Assembly (NCBI GenBank): GCA_034440575.1
Contig: JAOTOL010001340.1
Coordinates: forward strand, 27,501-91,500
Length of the DNA: 64,000 bases
Origin: Imbricaverruca yamaguchii
Lineage: Eukaryota; Arthropoda; Thecostraca; Neoverrucidae
Reading direction: 5' to 3'
The translations under genes and the position numbers were made by a program. The notes under the pieces are model-generated. The model was given only the letters and a program-made list of their open reading frames with translations, had not been told where the DNA came from and made no database searches. Numbering within the stretch: position 1 is the first letter of the stretch; each line of letters begins with the position of its first letter. Positions 44,850-57,142 of this stretch are shown piece after piece.

Positions 44850-46364
44850 ATGAGTTTTATTCTGCAATGGAATTGCATAGGTTTGAGAACCAGCCTCAAT
44901 GAGCTCCAAACTATTCTGCACTCACGAGTACCGCTGGCGGTTTGTCTCCAAGAGACGAGGCTTTCTCCTCATACACATTTCCACCTGAAAGACTACACTG
45001 TGTTGCGTAAGGATATTTCCTCTCGCACTGTGGCGCACAGCGGAGTCCTCATAGCCGTGCACAACTCTGCTCCCTTTCACGAAATATCTATCTCTTCGAA
45101 TATCCAGTGTGTTGCTAGTGACGAGCCGTGGACGTGATATGGAGCGTTTCGTACGAGACTTCCCACTCTGCATCCTTAACACAGGAAAGCCAACACATTT
45201 TGCATTGCCCACAGGACAGACCTTTGTGCTGGATCTCACCCTCTGCAGCCCAGAATGTGGCACCGTTTTTAGAATGGACCGTGGATGGCGACCCGTGCAA
45301 CTGTGACCACTTCCCTGTTCGGTCTCGTTTTGTTCACCGTGTTCTTGTAAGCCGATGACCCCCCCAGATAGATTTTAACAAAGCCGACTGGGATTCTTTC
45401 CAAGCAAGTCTTGAGTGTACACTACGCGACCACTCCGACGAATCTGCTATATCCGTGGAGACGTTCACGGCGGATATTGTGCGGAGTGCTGAACGGCACA
45501 GACCTCGATCATCGGGAACATCAGTTCGCGTGCCCGTCCCATGGTGGTCCGAAAAGTGCCGAGAGGCCTTGATAGCCAAGAAGAGGGCGCTTCGTGTCTT
45601 TAATAGAAATAGCTGTACGCCAAACTTAACAGCTTTCCGCAAGGCGCGGGCAGTCGCCAGACGTACGTACCATCGCCGAAGCAAAACGGGACTCGTGGAA
45701 AGCGTATGTCAACACTCTAAACCGTTCCACGTCATTGACATCTGTATGGTCCCGCATAAAATGTTTCTCCGGAAGGTATACGCCACATCCACTCCCCACC
45801 CTGCCCATGGCTGGCCGCATCATCGACCCGGAAGAAGTGGCCGACGAGATCGGACGAGCTCTATCAGCACGATCGAAATACAGTAATATTGTGCGCTTAT
45901 CAAACTACAAGGCTCGTTGCGAGGCACGCACCATTTATTTTTCAACCACAAACCTCCTTGAATACAACGTTCCATTTTCTATTTCCGAACTGACTGCAGC
46001 TATCAGTACTCTGAAGAGTGTCGCAGAGAGTCCTGATACATTGCACAATGACATCATCAAACGTTTGTCTGTAAAAGCCTTATAAACACTCCTGAAGATA
46101 CTGAATGACATGTGGAAAGCCGTCACATTTCCATCTTCGTGGCGGAGGGCAGTCGTAGTGCCTATACGTAAGCCAAGCAAAACAGGAACGGACCCAGTGC
46201 ATTATCGCCCCATCTCGTTAACATGCTGCCTATGTAAGTTGTTTGAAAAGATGGTGAATGTCAGACTAATGTGGTGTTTAGAACACAACGATCTCCTCAC
46301 TGGGATACATAGTGGGTTTCGAAAACACCGGTATCATTCGAAAAATCAAGGACTTTGCGGATAG
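44850..46364 (+). pseudogene. Jockey-type ORF2, endonuclease and partial RT, broken
   Basis: It begins MSFILQWNCIGLRTSLNE with VCLQETRLSP (endonuclease blocks with the catalytic Glu). Several frameshifts follow: DLTLCSPE and CNCDHFPV in different frames, then FNKADWDSFQ and VPVPWWSEKCREALIAKK. Next come an RT start, WRRAVVVPIRKPSKTGTDP and HYRPISLTCCLCKLFEKM, ending at GIHSGFRKHR before the catalytic palm motifs. Confidence 0.82.
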
Positions 46365-46370
46365 GATTGA

Positions 46371-47644
46371 GTGAGTTTGGAGTGATTGTAAGTATTGCAA
46401 TTATTTAGCAACTGTTCCTGACAATACAGAAATGCATTTGTTTAAAATGTATTGATGCAACTACAACGGGCGCAGCATTCGTTCTTACATCATTTCGTAC
46501 CTTGAAATAACTTAGCTAAGCTAGCATTATCTGTGTTAACACGCGCACGTCCGGGGGAAGATATGTCCCCCTCCGGCTTTTCCTCATTTGGTGCCAAACT
46601 AATCGGGTTAGCAAGGCCAAACCTCGCATAGCTATTCATTGGTCTTTTCCGCATATCCTCATACATTTTTAATACTGGGTCATCTCAGGTCAGGTCACCA
46701 GGTCAGGCGAAGTGACCCAACTGCACTCAGAGTTCTAGGTGGCATAACTTCCACAACAATTGGGCGATTGATTTCAAATCTATAACATGTCGTGATCTCA
46801 TCAGGGACCATAATATGTATATCGTTTTTTTTCTCGTAGCATTGGCCTGTTATGGGGGCAGACATCTGCCCCCTCCCGGACACGCGAAGTTGGCGCGGAC
46901 CGGACGTGCAAGTCTTAAGCAACTCATGTCATTAAGTATACTTAAGCACTCATTTCCCACGTTGGGGTAATTGATAAGGAAACCAGTACTAAACAAACGG
47001 GATTGTATTTCGTCAAATACCAGAACGTCGGTCCAGATCATGGAATGCTCCAATTACCATGTGCTGACATGACTATGATCGATTGACGATTCGACCGGCC
47101 ATGCAGAATGTTTCCGGAAGTTCATTTTATTTTGTCTGGCTGAACTGCGGAACTGCATACCATGCTTGTATACAACATACCATTCCAACAATCAGGTATG
47201 TGTAAAATACAAGTCAATATAAATCTTGCCACACTAATTCATGAAACATTAGTGGTTTTGACACGTTGCACCGCTAATCGCAGCGATACTACCGTTACGA
47301 CTGTATAGCAGTTCAGTCGTACAGTATCGTAGTGTCAATAATCAGCAAAACGAATGTAGACACCAAGCAAAATGAATAGCCTACAAACCGACCACGACCA
47401 ACCAAATGTCGCGTCAACATACAAATTCACATACGGGAGGACCAGAAATTGTATAGAGGGTAATCCATCGTGACACTGGTATGATCACGATCGTTTTCCG
47501 GTGTCATTGCCTGCATCCATGGGGGCGAGGGAGCACATCCGCTTTCAGTAAGTTCGCCTGCTGGATCCAACGTGGCAGAACCGGCTCACGATAATGTGAC
47601 GGGCCCGATAATGTTACGAATGATAGCACACGCAAACGGATGAG
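46371..47644. other. Sequence without a recognised gene
   Basis: 46550-46575 and 46854-46890 are weakly inverted GC-rich patches (CGTCCGGGGG / CCCCCTCCCGGAC) that might bound a small foldback element; not convincing. Confidence 0.4.
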
Positions 47645-48555
47645 GCTCATAAGACCTACTTTGAGAAGATCTATTTTCAGTAGATCTACGTTCAGAAGAT
47701 CTATTTTCAGAAGACCTACTTTCAGAAGGTCTATGTTCACAAGACCTACTTGGAGGAGGAAATGTTCACAAGATCTACTCCCAGGACTGAATTGTTCAGA
47801 GGATCTACTCGAAGACGAAAGTGTTCACAAGATCTACTTTCAAGATAATGTTTTTCACAAGATCTACTCTCGGGACTGGGTTGTTCAGAGGATCTACAAA
47901 TAGGCCCCAAGTGTTCAGAAGATCTACTCCCGAATGCAAATGTTCAGAGGATCTACAAATAGGCCCCAAGTGTTCAGAAGATCTACTCCCGAATGCAAAT
48001 GTTCAGAGGATCTACTGAAAGCTGGAAGTGTTCACAAGATCTACTCTCGGGACTGGTTTGTTCAGAAGATCTACTCGAAGACGAAAGTGTTCACAGGATC
48101 TACTTTCAGGATAATTTTTTTTCACAAGACCTACTCTCGCGACCGGATTGTTCAGAGGATCTACAACTAGGCCTTAGTTGTTCAGAAGATCTACTGCTGG
48201 AAATGTTCAGAAGATCTACTCCTGGAAATGTTCGGAGGATCTACTCCGAGGACGGAGGTGTTCACAAGATCTACTCCCGGGACGGAATGTTCAGAGGATC
48301 TACTCTTGGTTCGGTATGTTCAGAGGATCTACTTTCGGGACTGGATTGTTGAGAAGATCTACTCTCAATTGTGATGTCCAAGAAGCATAAGTTCAGCTTT
48401 CTCTCGCTAGGTAGCAGCACGGTCTTGGTATTACAGCATTGAATAAGGAATGAATGTCATCAGATTGAACGCTGAAACATAGGTAACAATATTTCTCGCT
48501 AGATGGCAGGATGATACCATTGAACAAGCGCTCGTTGTGTGTCAGCGTTGTTGGC
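47645..48555 (+). mobile_element. AGATCTAC-repeat element, copy A
   Basis: Dozens of GTTCAGAAGATCTAC / GTTCACAAGATCTAC units are separated by variable 10-30 bp spacers to about 48370. A unique end follows (GCATAAGTTCAGCTTTCTCT…, ATTTCTCGCTAGATGGCAGG). The whole is inverted relative to 55855-56608, including the unique end. It is not CRISPR: repeats and spacers vary and the spacers themselves recur. Confidence 0.85.
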
Positions 48556-48836
48556 GGATCGTCACGCGCGTGCAGTGCTGACAGCATCAGAATCTCCATG
48601 CTCAAGGTGCTTTTGCTGTTGTTGGACCACACCTAGTGCATGCCATTAATAGTAGCATTGTGAACCGTGACCGCCCGTCATCATGAGTCGAGCATTACCT
48701 GTGGGCGTAAAACGAGTGGCACTGACTGGGAGGAAATGTTTTTTTTTTTTTTGGGGGGGTGACGGGAATATTGGTGGACCCAGAGCGATTGTTTGTAGTT
48801 AAAATGCGATTATCTGCAGGCACGGATACGACTTAC
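48556..48836. other. Sequence without a recognised feature
   Basis: Includes an 11-T run followed by a short G run near 48750. No gene. Confidence 0.45.
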
Positions 48837-48992
48837 CTTTGCGCTTACGCACATTTGTGCATACGTACTTTTGCACTTACGTACACTTCCGCATACGTAC
48901 ATTTTCCATACGTGAATCTGCGCTTACGTACAATTGCCATACGTACATCTGAGCTTAAGTGCATTTGCTTACGTACATCTGCCATACGTACA
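48837..48992. repeat. Short-period TACGTA-rich array
   Basis: Alternating CGCTTACGTACA and CCATACGTACATCTG units of about 17-18 bp. Nearly every unit contains ACGTA. Confidence 0.85.
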
Positions 48993-49529
48993 CTTGTCCT
49001 AGAATCACATATGCCCCCATAGGAGAACGCCCTATAAGAGGGGTACCCCTCCCCCTTTGAAGGAAAGGCGCTCCTCTTGGAAGACCCGACTGTATCCCTG
49101 CCTCAAATATTATAGCCAGGGGCGCCACTCCATGAGGAAAATGCGCCCCTGCGGGAATGCTCGCGTGTGCCCCTCAATTTTATTTTCAACCGTAGGTCCC
49201 CCTGAAAGGCTAAGTGGTTCCCTTCTGGACATGTGCCTCCATAATAATTCATCGATCCACCCATTCCTTGGGGATAAGATGGACTGGCATTCAGCCATAC
49301 AATATTTACCATTACCATTACACGATAACATTTCCTCGACAAACATAAAATCATCCCAAAAATTACTGTACACCTATATTCGCATGTAACCCTATACCCA
49401 ACCAAAAAATATGAGAATTAAATTCATCGTACCAATCTTCACCCCCATGGTTCTTCTATCATAATATGCCATGAAGTGTATTCAAAATATGTCACAAAAG
49501 TCGAACTGGGGCAGCATAAATTTGTGTTG

Positions 49530-49880
49530 AGGACACCAAATATCCCATCGGGGGCTATGAATAATCATAGCAGTACCCTCAGTCACCGAAACCCAACAAA
49601 ATCCCGGGATCCTCCAAAACGCAGCGAGTCCAGGAGAAAAGCTACACAGTTGCAGTGCGGAGTTACAGCGCTGGATAGAGCTGATACAGATGCGCTGGAA
49701 CCTTATATTAGCGTACACGGAGCCCAAACACACCGGGGCCAAAACGCGCCCGGGCCCTCAAACCGCACAGGAGCTGCAGACGTCATGAGAACCCAAAGAA
49801 CCCCGGGGCCCGCAAAGTGACATCATCATAAAAAGTACCCCGAGACAGTAAATAAACACACCGGGCCTTCGGAAACGCGC
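49530..49880. repeat. Degenerate GGGCC/CCAAAACGCGCC repeat
   Basis: Recurring fragments such as AACCCAACAAAATCCCGG, CCAAAACGCGCCCGGGCC and CGGAAACGCGCCGG. A similar degenerate stretch lies at 53190-53600. The 114-codon frame here is not supported. Confidence 0.4.
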
Positions 49881-52800
49881 CGGTCCATCGGTCACCGATC
49901 ATGTCTCTCTGTACCTTATCTCTAGCCCGAAACCCAGGTCAAATATCATAATTTCAATCTGCCATTAGCCAGTCTTGATGTTCAAAGCTTCCCCGAAACC
50001 CAGTATACTGCTGATTGGACGCGGACGACCAAGGATGTTTCCCCGGTGTAATTATCAGCAAGGTGTGGGTTATCAGCGACAGCGACGGATAGACAGCTCC
50101 AGGAAGGGAAGGCTATGTGCAAAGATAACTTGTGCCTGGCATCGCGTCTCGACGTGAGAGCTCTATAGACTTTAATGCATGCAAGGTTGTCTTCAAACAT
50201 GTGCCCATGACTGTACACATGTGTCGAAATATAATGCATATGTCACTAAAATAGGAACGTAAACATTGTTTCAATATACGTACAAATATTTCACACATAT
50301 ACGTCTGTTTATCCATAGCACTCTTGAATACAATGATAAAGATCTGGTCGGAGTTATGTTGGGACGATGCCTACCATTTCGAAAACAGGTCATAAATTAT
50401 GGTTTCCGGGCTTCCCGGTGTCCCAACTATATCGATAAGAATCAGAACCTACGATTTCAGTTTAGTCTGGTCTTCAAGTGCAGATACCATATTTCGCCAT
50501 GTTGTAGTCCTGCCTGCTTTTGAAGTAGTAGAATTGTTGCACGAGCTACAAATCAATCAAGATGAACACAGCTATCTAGAACATGAGTTGAGACGTGCTG
50601 GATGGACGACTATTCGGCGGCACAAGAGAGGTCCGGTGACCGACATCAGCAGCCGAATATTACAGAGAAGTCTGGAGGTATGCATTGCAGTGCGATGTCA
50701 GTAATGGCGCACACCTCGGTTGTTTTTGTCACGCTGCGAAGACACTTTACCAAAACAACTGATGAAAACACATGTACTCTTCACTTCAGACACTTTTTCT
50801 CCTGTATTCCTGAGATCTCTTTATCACGTAATATAAAAACACTTATACAAAATGATAATGTGTCCAAGAAATTGCAAGATCGCCATTAGTTAGCCATTTC
50901 CAGATCAGCTCTGCTTTAGACGCAGGCTGGCCGTTCAGATCGCGGCCTGCTCGCCTCCTTTGGGAAATATGAACCGGGCTGCGACGTCGGGCGCTTAGCC
51001 ATGCAGGCTGGGAAACGGACGACTGCAGTGGCGGACACAGGTGTTGAACTGTTCATCATTTTGTCACCGTGTCCAGTATCTTCAGATCTGTATGCTGCTG
51101 CGCCGTTGGTACATTATCTTTTCCCTGGCACTGTCATGTGTAAGTGTCCTTAGAGATCAATCTGAAGACGCCACTGGCAACGTGCACATCTCAGTCTGTA
51201 CGGCGAGGGTGAGGCACTGTATCGTGCGGTCGTCGGAGAGTGGAGGGGTAGTTGATGCGTGGTCTTCCCACGCCGGCTTGGGGCTGGGCTTCTGGGAACT
51301 GACGCCAGCGGATGGTCGGCTTATTCAATGGCCGATGTGGTTGACTGGTTTAAGGTCGATACACATATGTCTTTTGGCAAGGTACTGAACGATATGTAAA
51401 ATGTATGGATTATTAAGCTTGAAATCATGCTGCTCGCATGCACATGCAGCTAGTAGAACATCTAAGCCAACTCATGCAATCAGCTACCCATTTTTATGGG
51501 CCGTGATAATTCGAATTTCTACCTTAAATAGCGCAGAGTAGCATCTGCCGTCCCCTGAAAACGCTTGCCAGACGTTAGTAACTTCGAATTCAGTGTGGGC
51601 TAAAATCCTGTCCCCAGAGGGATTTTCGGGAACGGATTTCGTGTATATTCACGGTGAAAACAAAAAACGCGACTCATTTGCGTGGCGCGTTATACGAAAA
51701 AAAACTCATCTCCGTGCCGCGTTCACTTTCTTGTGGACATTCCATAGTCAGAAAAATTAGAACAATAATTATGTATATTTATGCCTTGAAATACATCTTA
51801 TTAACCACAAATAAAGCAAGAATTAGCTCATTCAAGCTGTGGTGATCGTTCAGGGAATAACCTGACATCAGTACTACTTATTTAATTTTTAAGTTTAATG
51901 AGGTGAAATACATCATTGGTGTCGGTACTGTGATGCCAGTATGGGAAACTGCCACTCCAACTTGAAAGTTGGGAAGGCAGGGCCCTCTCAACTTCCAAAT
52001 ACATGCTTCATTTTACAGTTGGGAAAAATATTTTTAAAATACCCCGTGTCTAAAGGAAAGCGGTCGAAGTCAGGTTCATTTTTCGCATGTGTGGGCGTAC
52101 TTTAGGATAGCATCTCCTGTACTTATCTGTTGACGTCGCGTGATAAGCTCATGTTCTTCTCTCTCGCTACAGCCTTCTCACCTCAAGAGCAACAATTGTT
52201 ACGCTTGAGGTGAAGCAAACTGTGAAGACGTCATTGTTGCAACCATTGGGCAGGGGAAACCGAATCAAGTTGGCACAACTTTGCCGAAACTCAACATAAT
52301 TCATCACTTTGGAGACGTAGCGAGGAGATGTCAGTTGGCAGCCGGCCCGATAAGGCCTGGGACGAGCTACCGGGCGGCCGTGTCGGTGCATTGACAGCAA
52401 TTCAAACCTTCGGCCCAAATTCCGCCGTTGAACTAGAATTCATTGATTGGGTGTTGAGGCCATGGTTCACGCAACGAGCTCTGCTTAGCAACAGAGCCCT
52501 GCCTCATAAAGCAACCCCAGCAAGAACTTGGATTAAATTTATATAATGGAATACAATTTGAATAATATATCAGGGATTTAATGTTTACTTTCAGTCCATT
52601 TTAATCATGAATTTAAACGCATTTCACAGTCGCAAAGTTGAGAGAACATAGTAATGAGAGCCGATACTTAAAAAATGAACAAGTGGGCGACAAATGAGAA
52701 ATTAAGGGTAGAGCAAAGGGATTTAAATTTTACTTTCGGTGCACAAATGTGTCACATCGTCACCATTCGCGAGATGAGGGTGTCAGTAGCAACATGTGCA

Positions 52801-53189
52801 ACAGTAGCAATGACAACTGGCTTCATGCTTTTGGAGAGAATGGTGTTGTATCAACAATCCCGTGGATCAACTAGACCCGGTCTCCCCTACTACTGTTGTC
52901 ACGTTTATTTCATGTGTTTACATGGCAACCTCGCAAGCTGCCACCTGGACTGTGCCATTTGGATCCTCTTAGGCCATGGCGTGTAGCGACTCGTAATACA
53001 TTGGCTTCAGTACTTTCATAATCATAGGCATCACAATTTGTTTTTAAAACGCTGCGAAAAGGACATTGCAAAACATTGCAATACAAGATGTAGGGCTGGG
53101 TGTTACGGAGACTAAAACGGTATCTTGTGGTTAGGTTAAGTGAGCCATTCACCTCAAAACAAAGCTCAGTCCACTGCAGTCGATGCGGC
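49881..53189. other. Long stretch without a recognised gene
   Basis: Several 80-115 codon frames (50399-50704, 51041-51388, 52675-52986) show no domain and no splice-consistent continuation. An imperfect inverted repeat (CACCTCAAGAGCAACAA / reverse complement) sits at 52178-52211. Confidence 0.5.
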
Positions 53190-53600
53190 CCTAAGCCCCC
53201 CCCCCCCCACATCAAAACAAAGACGCTGGGAATCCCCCTAAAAATATCGCCCGACCCCACAACGGCATAGTGAGTTCTCAAACAAACCTTCCTGGGCTCC
53301 AAACAAAACGCGCCGCAGCCTAAGACAATCGTACCAGAACCCAAAAATCGTCGGACCCATCCTCCAAAAAAATCGCGATGGAAGCGGAAAAATTGCACCG
53401 TGGCCTCAGAGCTTGCACAGGGTCCCGGAATGGTTCAGTTTATATCAATAAAAAACAAGGGGACCCTTGAAATATCGAGCAGAGTTTATAAAAGTATGCT
53501 TTGATGCTTACAATGGATGCACCGGATCAAAAATCGCGCCGACTGAGGCCTCAAGGCTCGGGGGCCCTCCAATGATGGTGTCATTGCTGGACGTCTGGCG
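53190..53600. repeat. Degenerate GC-rich repeat related to 49530-49880
   Basis: Includes a 14-C run near 53197 and fragments CAAAACGCGCCGCAG and AAAATCGCGCCGAC. Units are too diverged to set a period. Confidence 0.35.
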
Positions 53601-55019
53601 TAACATCTGCCGGTGTGCGCCTACCAACGCACACGACATGATCGTGTCCAACTGAGGAACTATGAGTAATTGAAGTAAAGTTTAAGGTGGATCAGTTTAG
53701 GTTTCATAGGCGATTGTAAGCTACGTTCTTCGACTGTATATTCAAAAGTTATATTGTTCCACTAGATTGCCGACGCCTCGTGCTTCCGACATGATCACCG
53801 AATCCCAGCAGTTGATCACGAAATCCGAAACGTTGGAAATTTCTTGAAATGTTATAAATTCATTTCAAAAACCCTTCAATGGTTATGAAGACATTGCAAG
53901 TTATATTTTCCTCCCATGTATGCTTAGATTGTACTCCGCTACTAATTTTTAGTGCCTATTTTTAGTGCTAATTTTTAGTGCCTCACAATTTGATTCCTAA
54001 TCTATGACACTTCGTTTTGACCTGCCCACCCTCCCTCCGTCGGAATCATGGATTAAGCAGTGGTGAGCTGCTTGCAACAGTCTGACTTGTGCTGTCTAAT
54101 TCGCAGGTGCTGGATTGGTGTTGGATTCCGAAGTCAGCTTAATAAATGTCACTTGTCGCAGATTTGGACACTTGAAAGCCGTCACTCGCGCTCTCCTTTC
54201 CGACTCCATTCTCTGTGCCATGTCCCATGCTCTGTTCTTCACCCGAAAATAATGCATTTCGTGTGTAAAGATAGCTTGGATTTCGACGTGTCCAATCTGA
54301 TTATAGTGTGCTGAAATCCACATTTCCTTCACGAGGTATATCAGTTATATTTGTTTAACCCATGTTGTTCACAACCGAAGCCTACGTACGGTACATGCGT
54401 TGCACCGCGAATTATCTACGACGCCTATGACAGCGACCAAATGCCCACTGGTCGAATTCGCTGGATCGACAAGACATCGGTGTGAATGAAAGCGGAGACA
54501 ATTCAGGGGTGACCACTGGTCTGTATGCAGTTTTGGCTTCGAGAGGTGTTTTATTGGCCAATATCTCTCATATAGTCATGTATCCAGTTATTCAGATAAC
54601 CCTCATGATCATGTACTCATTACTTGTCGGTAATGAATTGAAGCTAAAAAGGCAGTATTGGCTAAAAATACAGTATTTAACATGTGTGCTAGATCATACC
54701 AACATTGTTGGTAAACTTGAATAGCTTTTGTATTGTCCATATTCAGAAACACTTTCGTTTCATCTATTTGTTTCATACTTATTGTCAAGCTACATGGCAT
54801 TTTCACACGTCTGGACACCTCCATAAATTGCCACTCGATGAAATGCGTAATGTTGTGTTGTAAGACAAAAGCGCCATGCCAAGATAAGAGTGGTTATTCT
54901 CGACACCGTGTGAGTTCAGAATTCGAACCTTGCCTGGGGTCCATTTGAACGTGGATGAACGTGAATCATTTGAACGTGGACGTGTCACCCATAGGGCCTA
55001 AGAATGATCGACATACTGC
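53601..55019. other. AT-rich stretch without a recognised gene
   Basis: Short tandem TTTTTAGTGCYAA units at about 53943-53980. No domain in the short frames. Confidence 0.5.
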
Positions 55020-55500
55020 ATGCCATTGCTAAACCATGCGGCGAACCACTGGTTGTCGATGCAGTACCACCCTAGCTTCTCTACGAGGCAGTGCTCAACA
55101 CTGTCGAATGCTTTTGAGGTGTCTGCCGTGACTAGGAAAATCATCATGTCTTTGTCGACATTGCTAGTCGCATATACTACAGCTCAAGCAAGCACTGCCG
55201 CCTTCGTCGATAGGTCAGGGCGGAAGCCATATTGTTGCCGGGATATAATATGCAGACTAAGTACGTATTGCGTCAGTTTTGTACATACTGTAAGCGCACA
55301 AAGCCTAGTCACAACCAGCAATATCGATATTGGTCGATAGTTGCACCGCTTAGCATCGTCGCCTTTATTTATCGGCACTTTTGTAATGATTTTCCAGTTC
55401 GCAATGCAACTATTAATGACATGCAGTAGGTCCGACAACGGCAAGTCACCTTACGCATGGTGATTAAAGTGATGTCGTCACCGCCGCACAATGATATCAG
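55020..55500 (-). pseudogene. Reverse transcriptase fragment of a non-LTR element
   Basis: The - strand reads DAKRCNYRPISILLV, then QYVLSLHIISRQQYGFRPDL, STKAAVLA and, with a frame change, VTADTSKAFDSVEHC (motif A). It then continues toward MQYVDHS at 55020. This is the RT fingers-to-palm region. It differs from both the CR1-like copies and the jockey element here, so it represents a third LINE family. Truncated on both sides. Confidence 0.85.
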
Positions 55501-55854
55501 TACATGACGACCTCATCCGCCTCAGCATGGGCGATAGCTACGGCAGCGCCGCAGGGCGCTGAGAAAGCGCTCCCGGTGCAGAATCTTTGCCGGCGTGACG
55601 GGAGCAAATTTGGAGCGCCACAGACGCTGCATTTTCTCAGTCCTTCCCAGGCTGCTAGTCAATGGCGTCCGCCATATTGCAGGTGGATACAATGTAAATA
55701 TTGTGAGAGTATCACAGTGCATCTAACATTTTAAGCCAACCGTAAGCTCAGATGCAAATAGGTCCGAACAATGTGTGCGTCCTCTATCCGCCACTACTCT
55801 GCATATCAGTTTCCCACGGAACGGCAGCCGATTGCCAAGCTATGAAACGCTAAC
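55501..55854. other. GC-rich sequence between the RT fragment and the repeat element
   Basis: No feature could be assigned; it may belong to either neighbour. Confidence 0.4.
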
Positions 55855-56608
55855 AATACAGGCACACAATGAGCTCGTATTCAATGGCATCATCCTGCCA
55901 TCTACCGAGAAATATTGTTACCTATGGTTCAGCGTTCAATCTGACATTCATTCCTTATTCAATGCGGTAATACCAAGACCGTGCTGCTACCTAGCGAGAG
56001 AAAGCTGAACTTATGCTTCTTGGACATCGGAATTGAGAGTAGATCTTCTGAACAATCCAGTCCAGAAAGTAGATCCTCTGAACATACCGGCCCAAGAGTA
56101 GATATTCTGAACATTCCGGGCCAAGAGTAGGTCTTCTGAAAATTCAGTCCCGAGAGTAGATATTGTGAACACTTCCATCCTCCGTGTAGATTCTCTGAAC
56201 ATTTCCAGTAGTAGATCTTCTGAACATTTCCAGCAGTAGATCTTCTGAACAACTAAGGCCTATTTGTAGATCCTCTGAACAATGCAGTCCCGAGAGAAGA
56301 TCTTGTGAGAAAAAAAAATTATCCTAAAAGTAGATCCTGTGAACACTTTCGTCTTCGAGTAGATCTTCTGAACAAACCAGTCCGGAGAGTAGATCTTGTG
56401 AACACTTCCAGCTTTTAGTAGATCCTCTGAACATTTGTATTCGGGAGTAGATCTTCTGAACTCTTGAGGCCCATTTGTAGATCCTCTGAACAACCCAGTC
56501 CCGAGAGTAGATCTTGTGAAAATAGATGTTCTGAAAGTAGATCCTGTGAAAATAAATCCTCTAAGAGTAGATCTACTGAACGTAGGTCTTCTGAAAGTAG
56601 ATCTTATG
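55855..56608 (-). mobile_element. AGATCTAC-repeat element, copy B
   Basis: Reverse-complement copy of 47645-48555. The unique end (AGCGAGAGAAAGCTGAACTT, 55995-56014) comes first, then GTAGATCTTCTGAAC / GTAGATCTTGTGAAC units to GTAGATCTTATGAGCTT. The transposase-like remnant at 56630-56985 follows directly, in the same - strand orientation. Confidence 0.85.
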
Positions 56609-56629
56609 AGCTTCCCCCACGCAAACACC

Positions 56630-56985
56630 ATGGGTGGAATGAATATGAAGTGTTCAGATCTTTTGAGAAGGCGACGCCAGCGGGCCTTCAGGCGGCCGAA
56701 TGCCTGCTTCACCAATACTCTTGCCACTCCGAGGCGTGCGTTGTAGAACGTCTTCGTCTGGTCTATCTCCGAAGTACGATCGAATGATCCATTGTACGCC
56801 TTCGCCAACCATGGGAGAAGTGGATACGCCCCATCGCCGGCGATCACCAGGAGAACCTGCCGTCCACCGACGTGTACAGAACTCTGTAACAAGTGCAGTA
56901 AGTGATTCAATTGAATTATGCATCGACGGTGATATCTCCTGGCTCGACTGATTACAACTGAGGTTTTGCCAAGGACATTTGACAT
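56630..56985 (-). pseudogene. PIF/Harbinger transposase fragment (DDE_4 C-terminal part)
   Basis: The - strand frame reads VLLVIAGDGAYPLLPWL (the GDxxYPLLPWL block with the second catalytic Asp), then EIDQTKTFYNARLGVARV and LVKQAFGRLKARWRRLLKRS. In Harbinger transposases the last block reads VEnAFG-x-L-x-x-RWR. Here the catalytic Glu position is Lys. The N-terminal half, with the first Asp, is missing. The frame runs on into the AGATCTAC repeats at 56608, so repeat and transposase piece are physically joined. Confidence 0.85.
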
Positions 56986-57142
56986 GATACTGCCATTTTT
57001 GAGTCAGGGTGAACATCACACAAAGCGTTCGCAAAAATATTTCGCGATTGTTTTCAAAACAGAAACTAAAAGCTCTAGACAAATATTAATATATTCGATA
57101 CCTTTCGATATTTTATTTTTCTTCAATTTGTCTTTTTATAAT

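Larger units (their letters stand above)
42440..46370 (+). mobile_element. Jockey-type non-LTR retrotransposon, decayed and 3'-truncated
   Basis: A GC-rich 5' UTR (about 42440-42917) is followed by a gag-like ORF1 and an ORF2 with endonuclease and RT start. Similarity ends in the RT fingers/palm at about 46364. No 3' UTR or poly(A) was seen. It is a different family from the CR1-like copies. Confidence 0.85.

Noticed and set aside
47645..48400. CRISPR-like alternation of AGATCTAC repeats and spacers
   Set aside because: The repeats vary, the spacers recur and differ in length, no cas genes are present, the DNA is clearly eukaryotic, and an inverted copy exists.
49530..49820. 114-codon + strand frame
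   Set aside because: Lies in a degenerate GC-rich repeat related to 53190-53600; no domain.
54885..54945. B-box-like GGTTCGAATTC on the - strand
   Set aside because: No A-box at the right distance and no tRNA fold.
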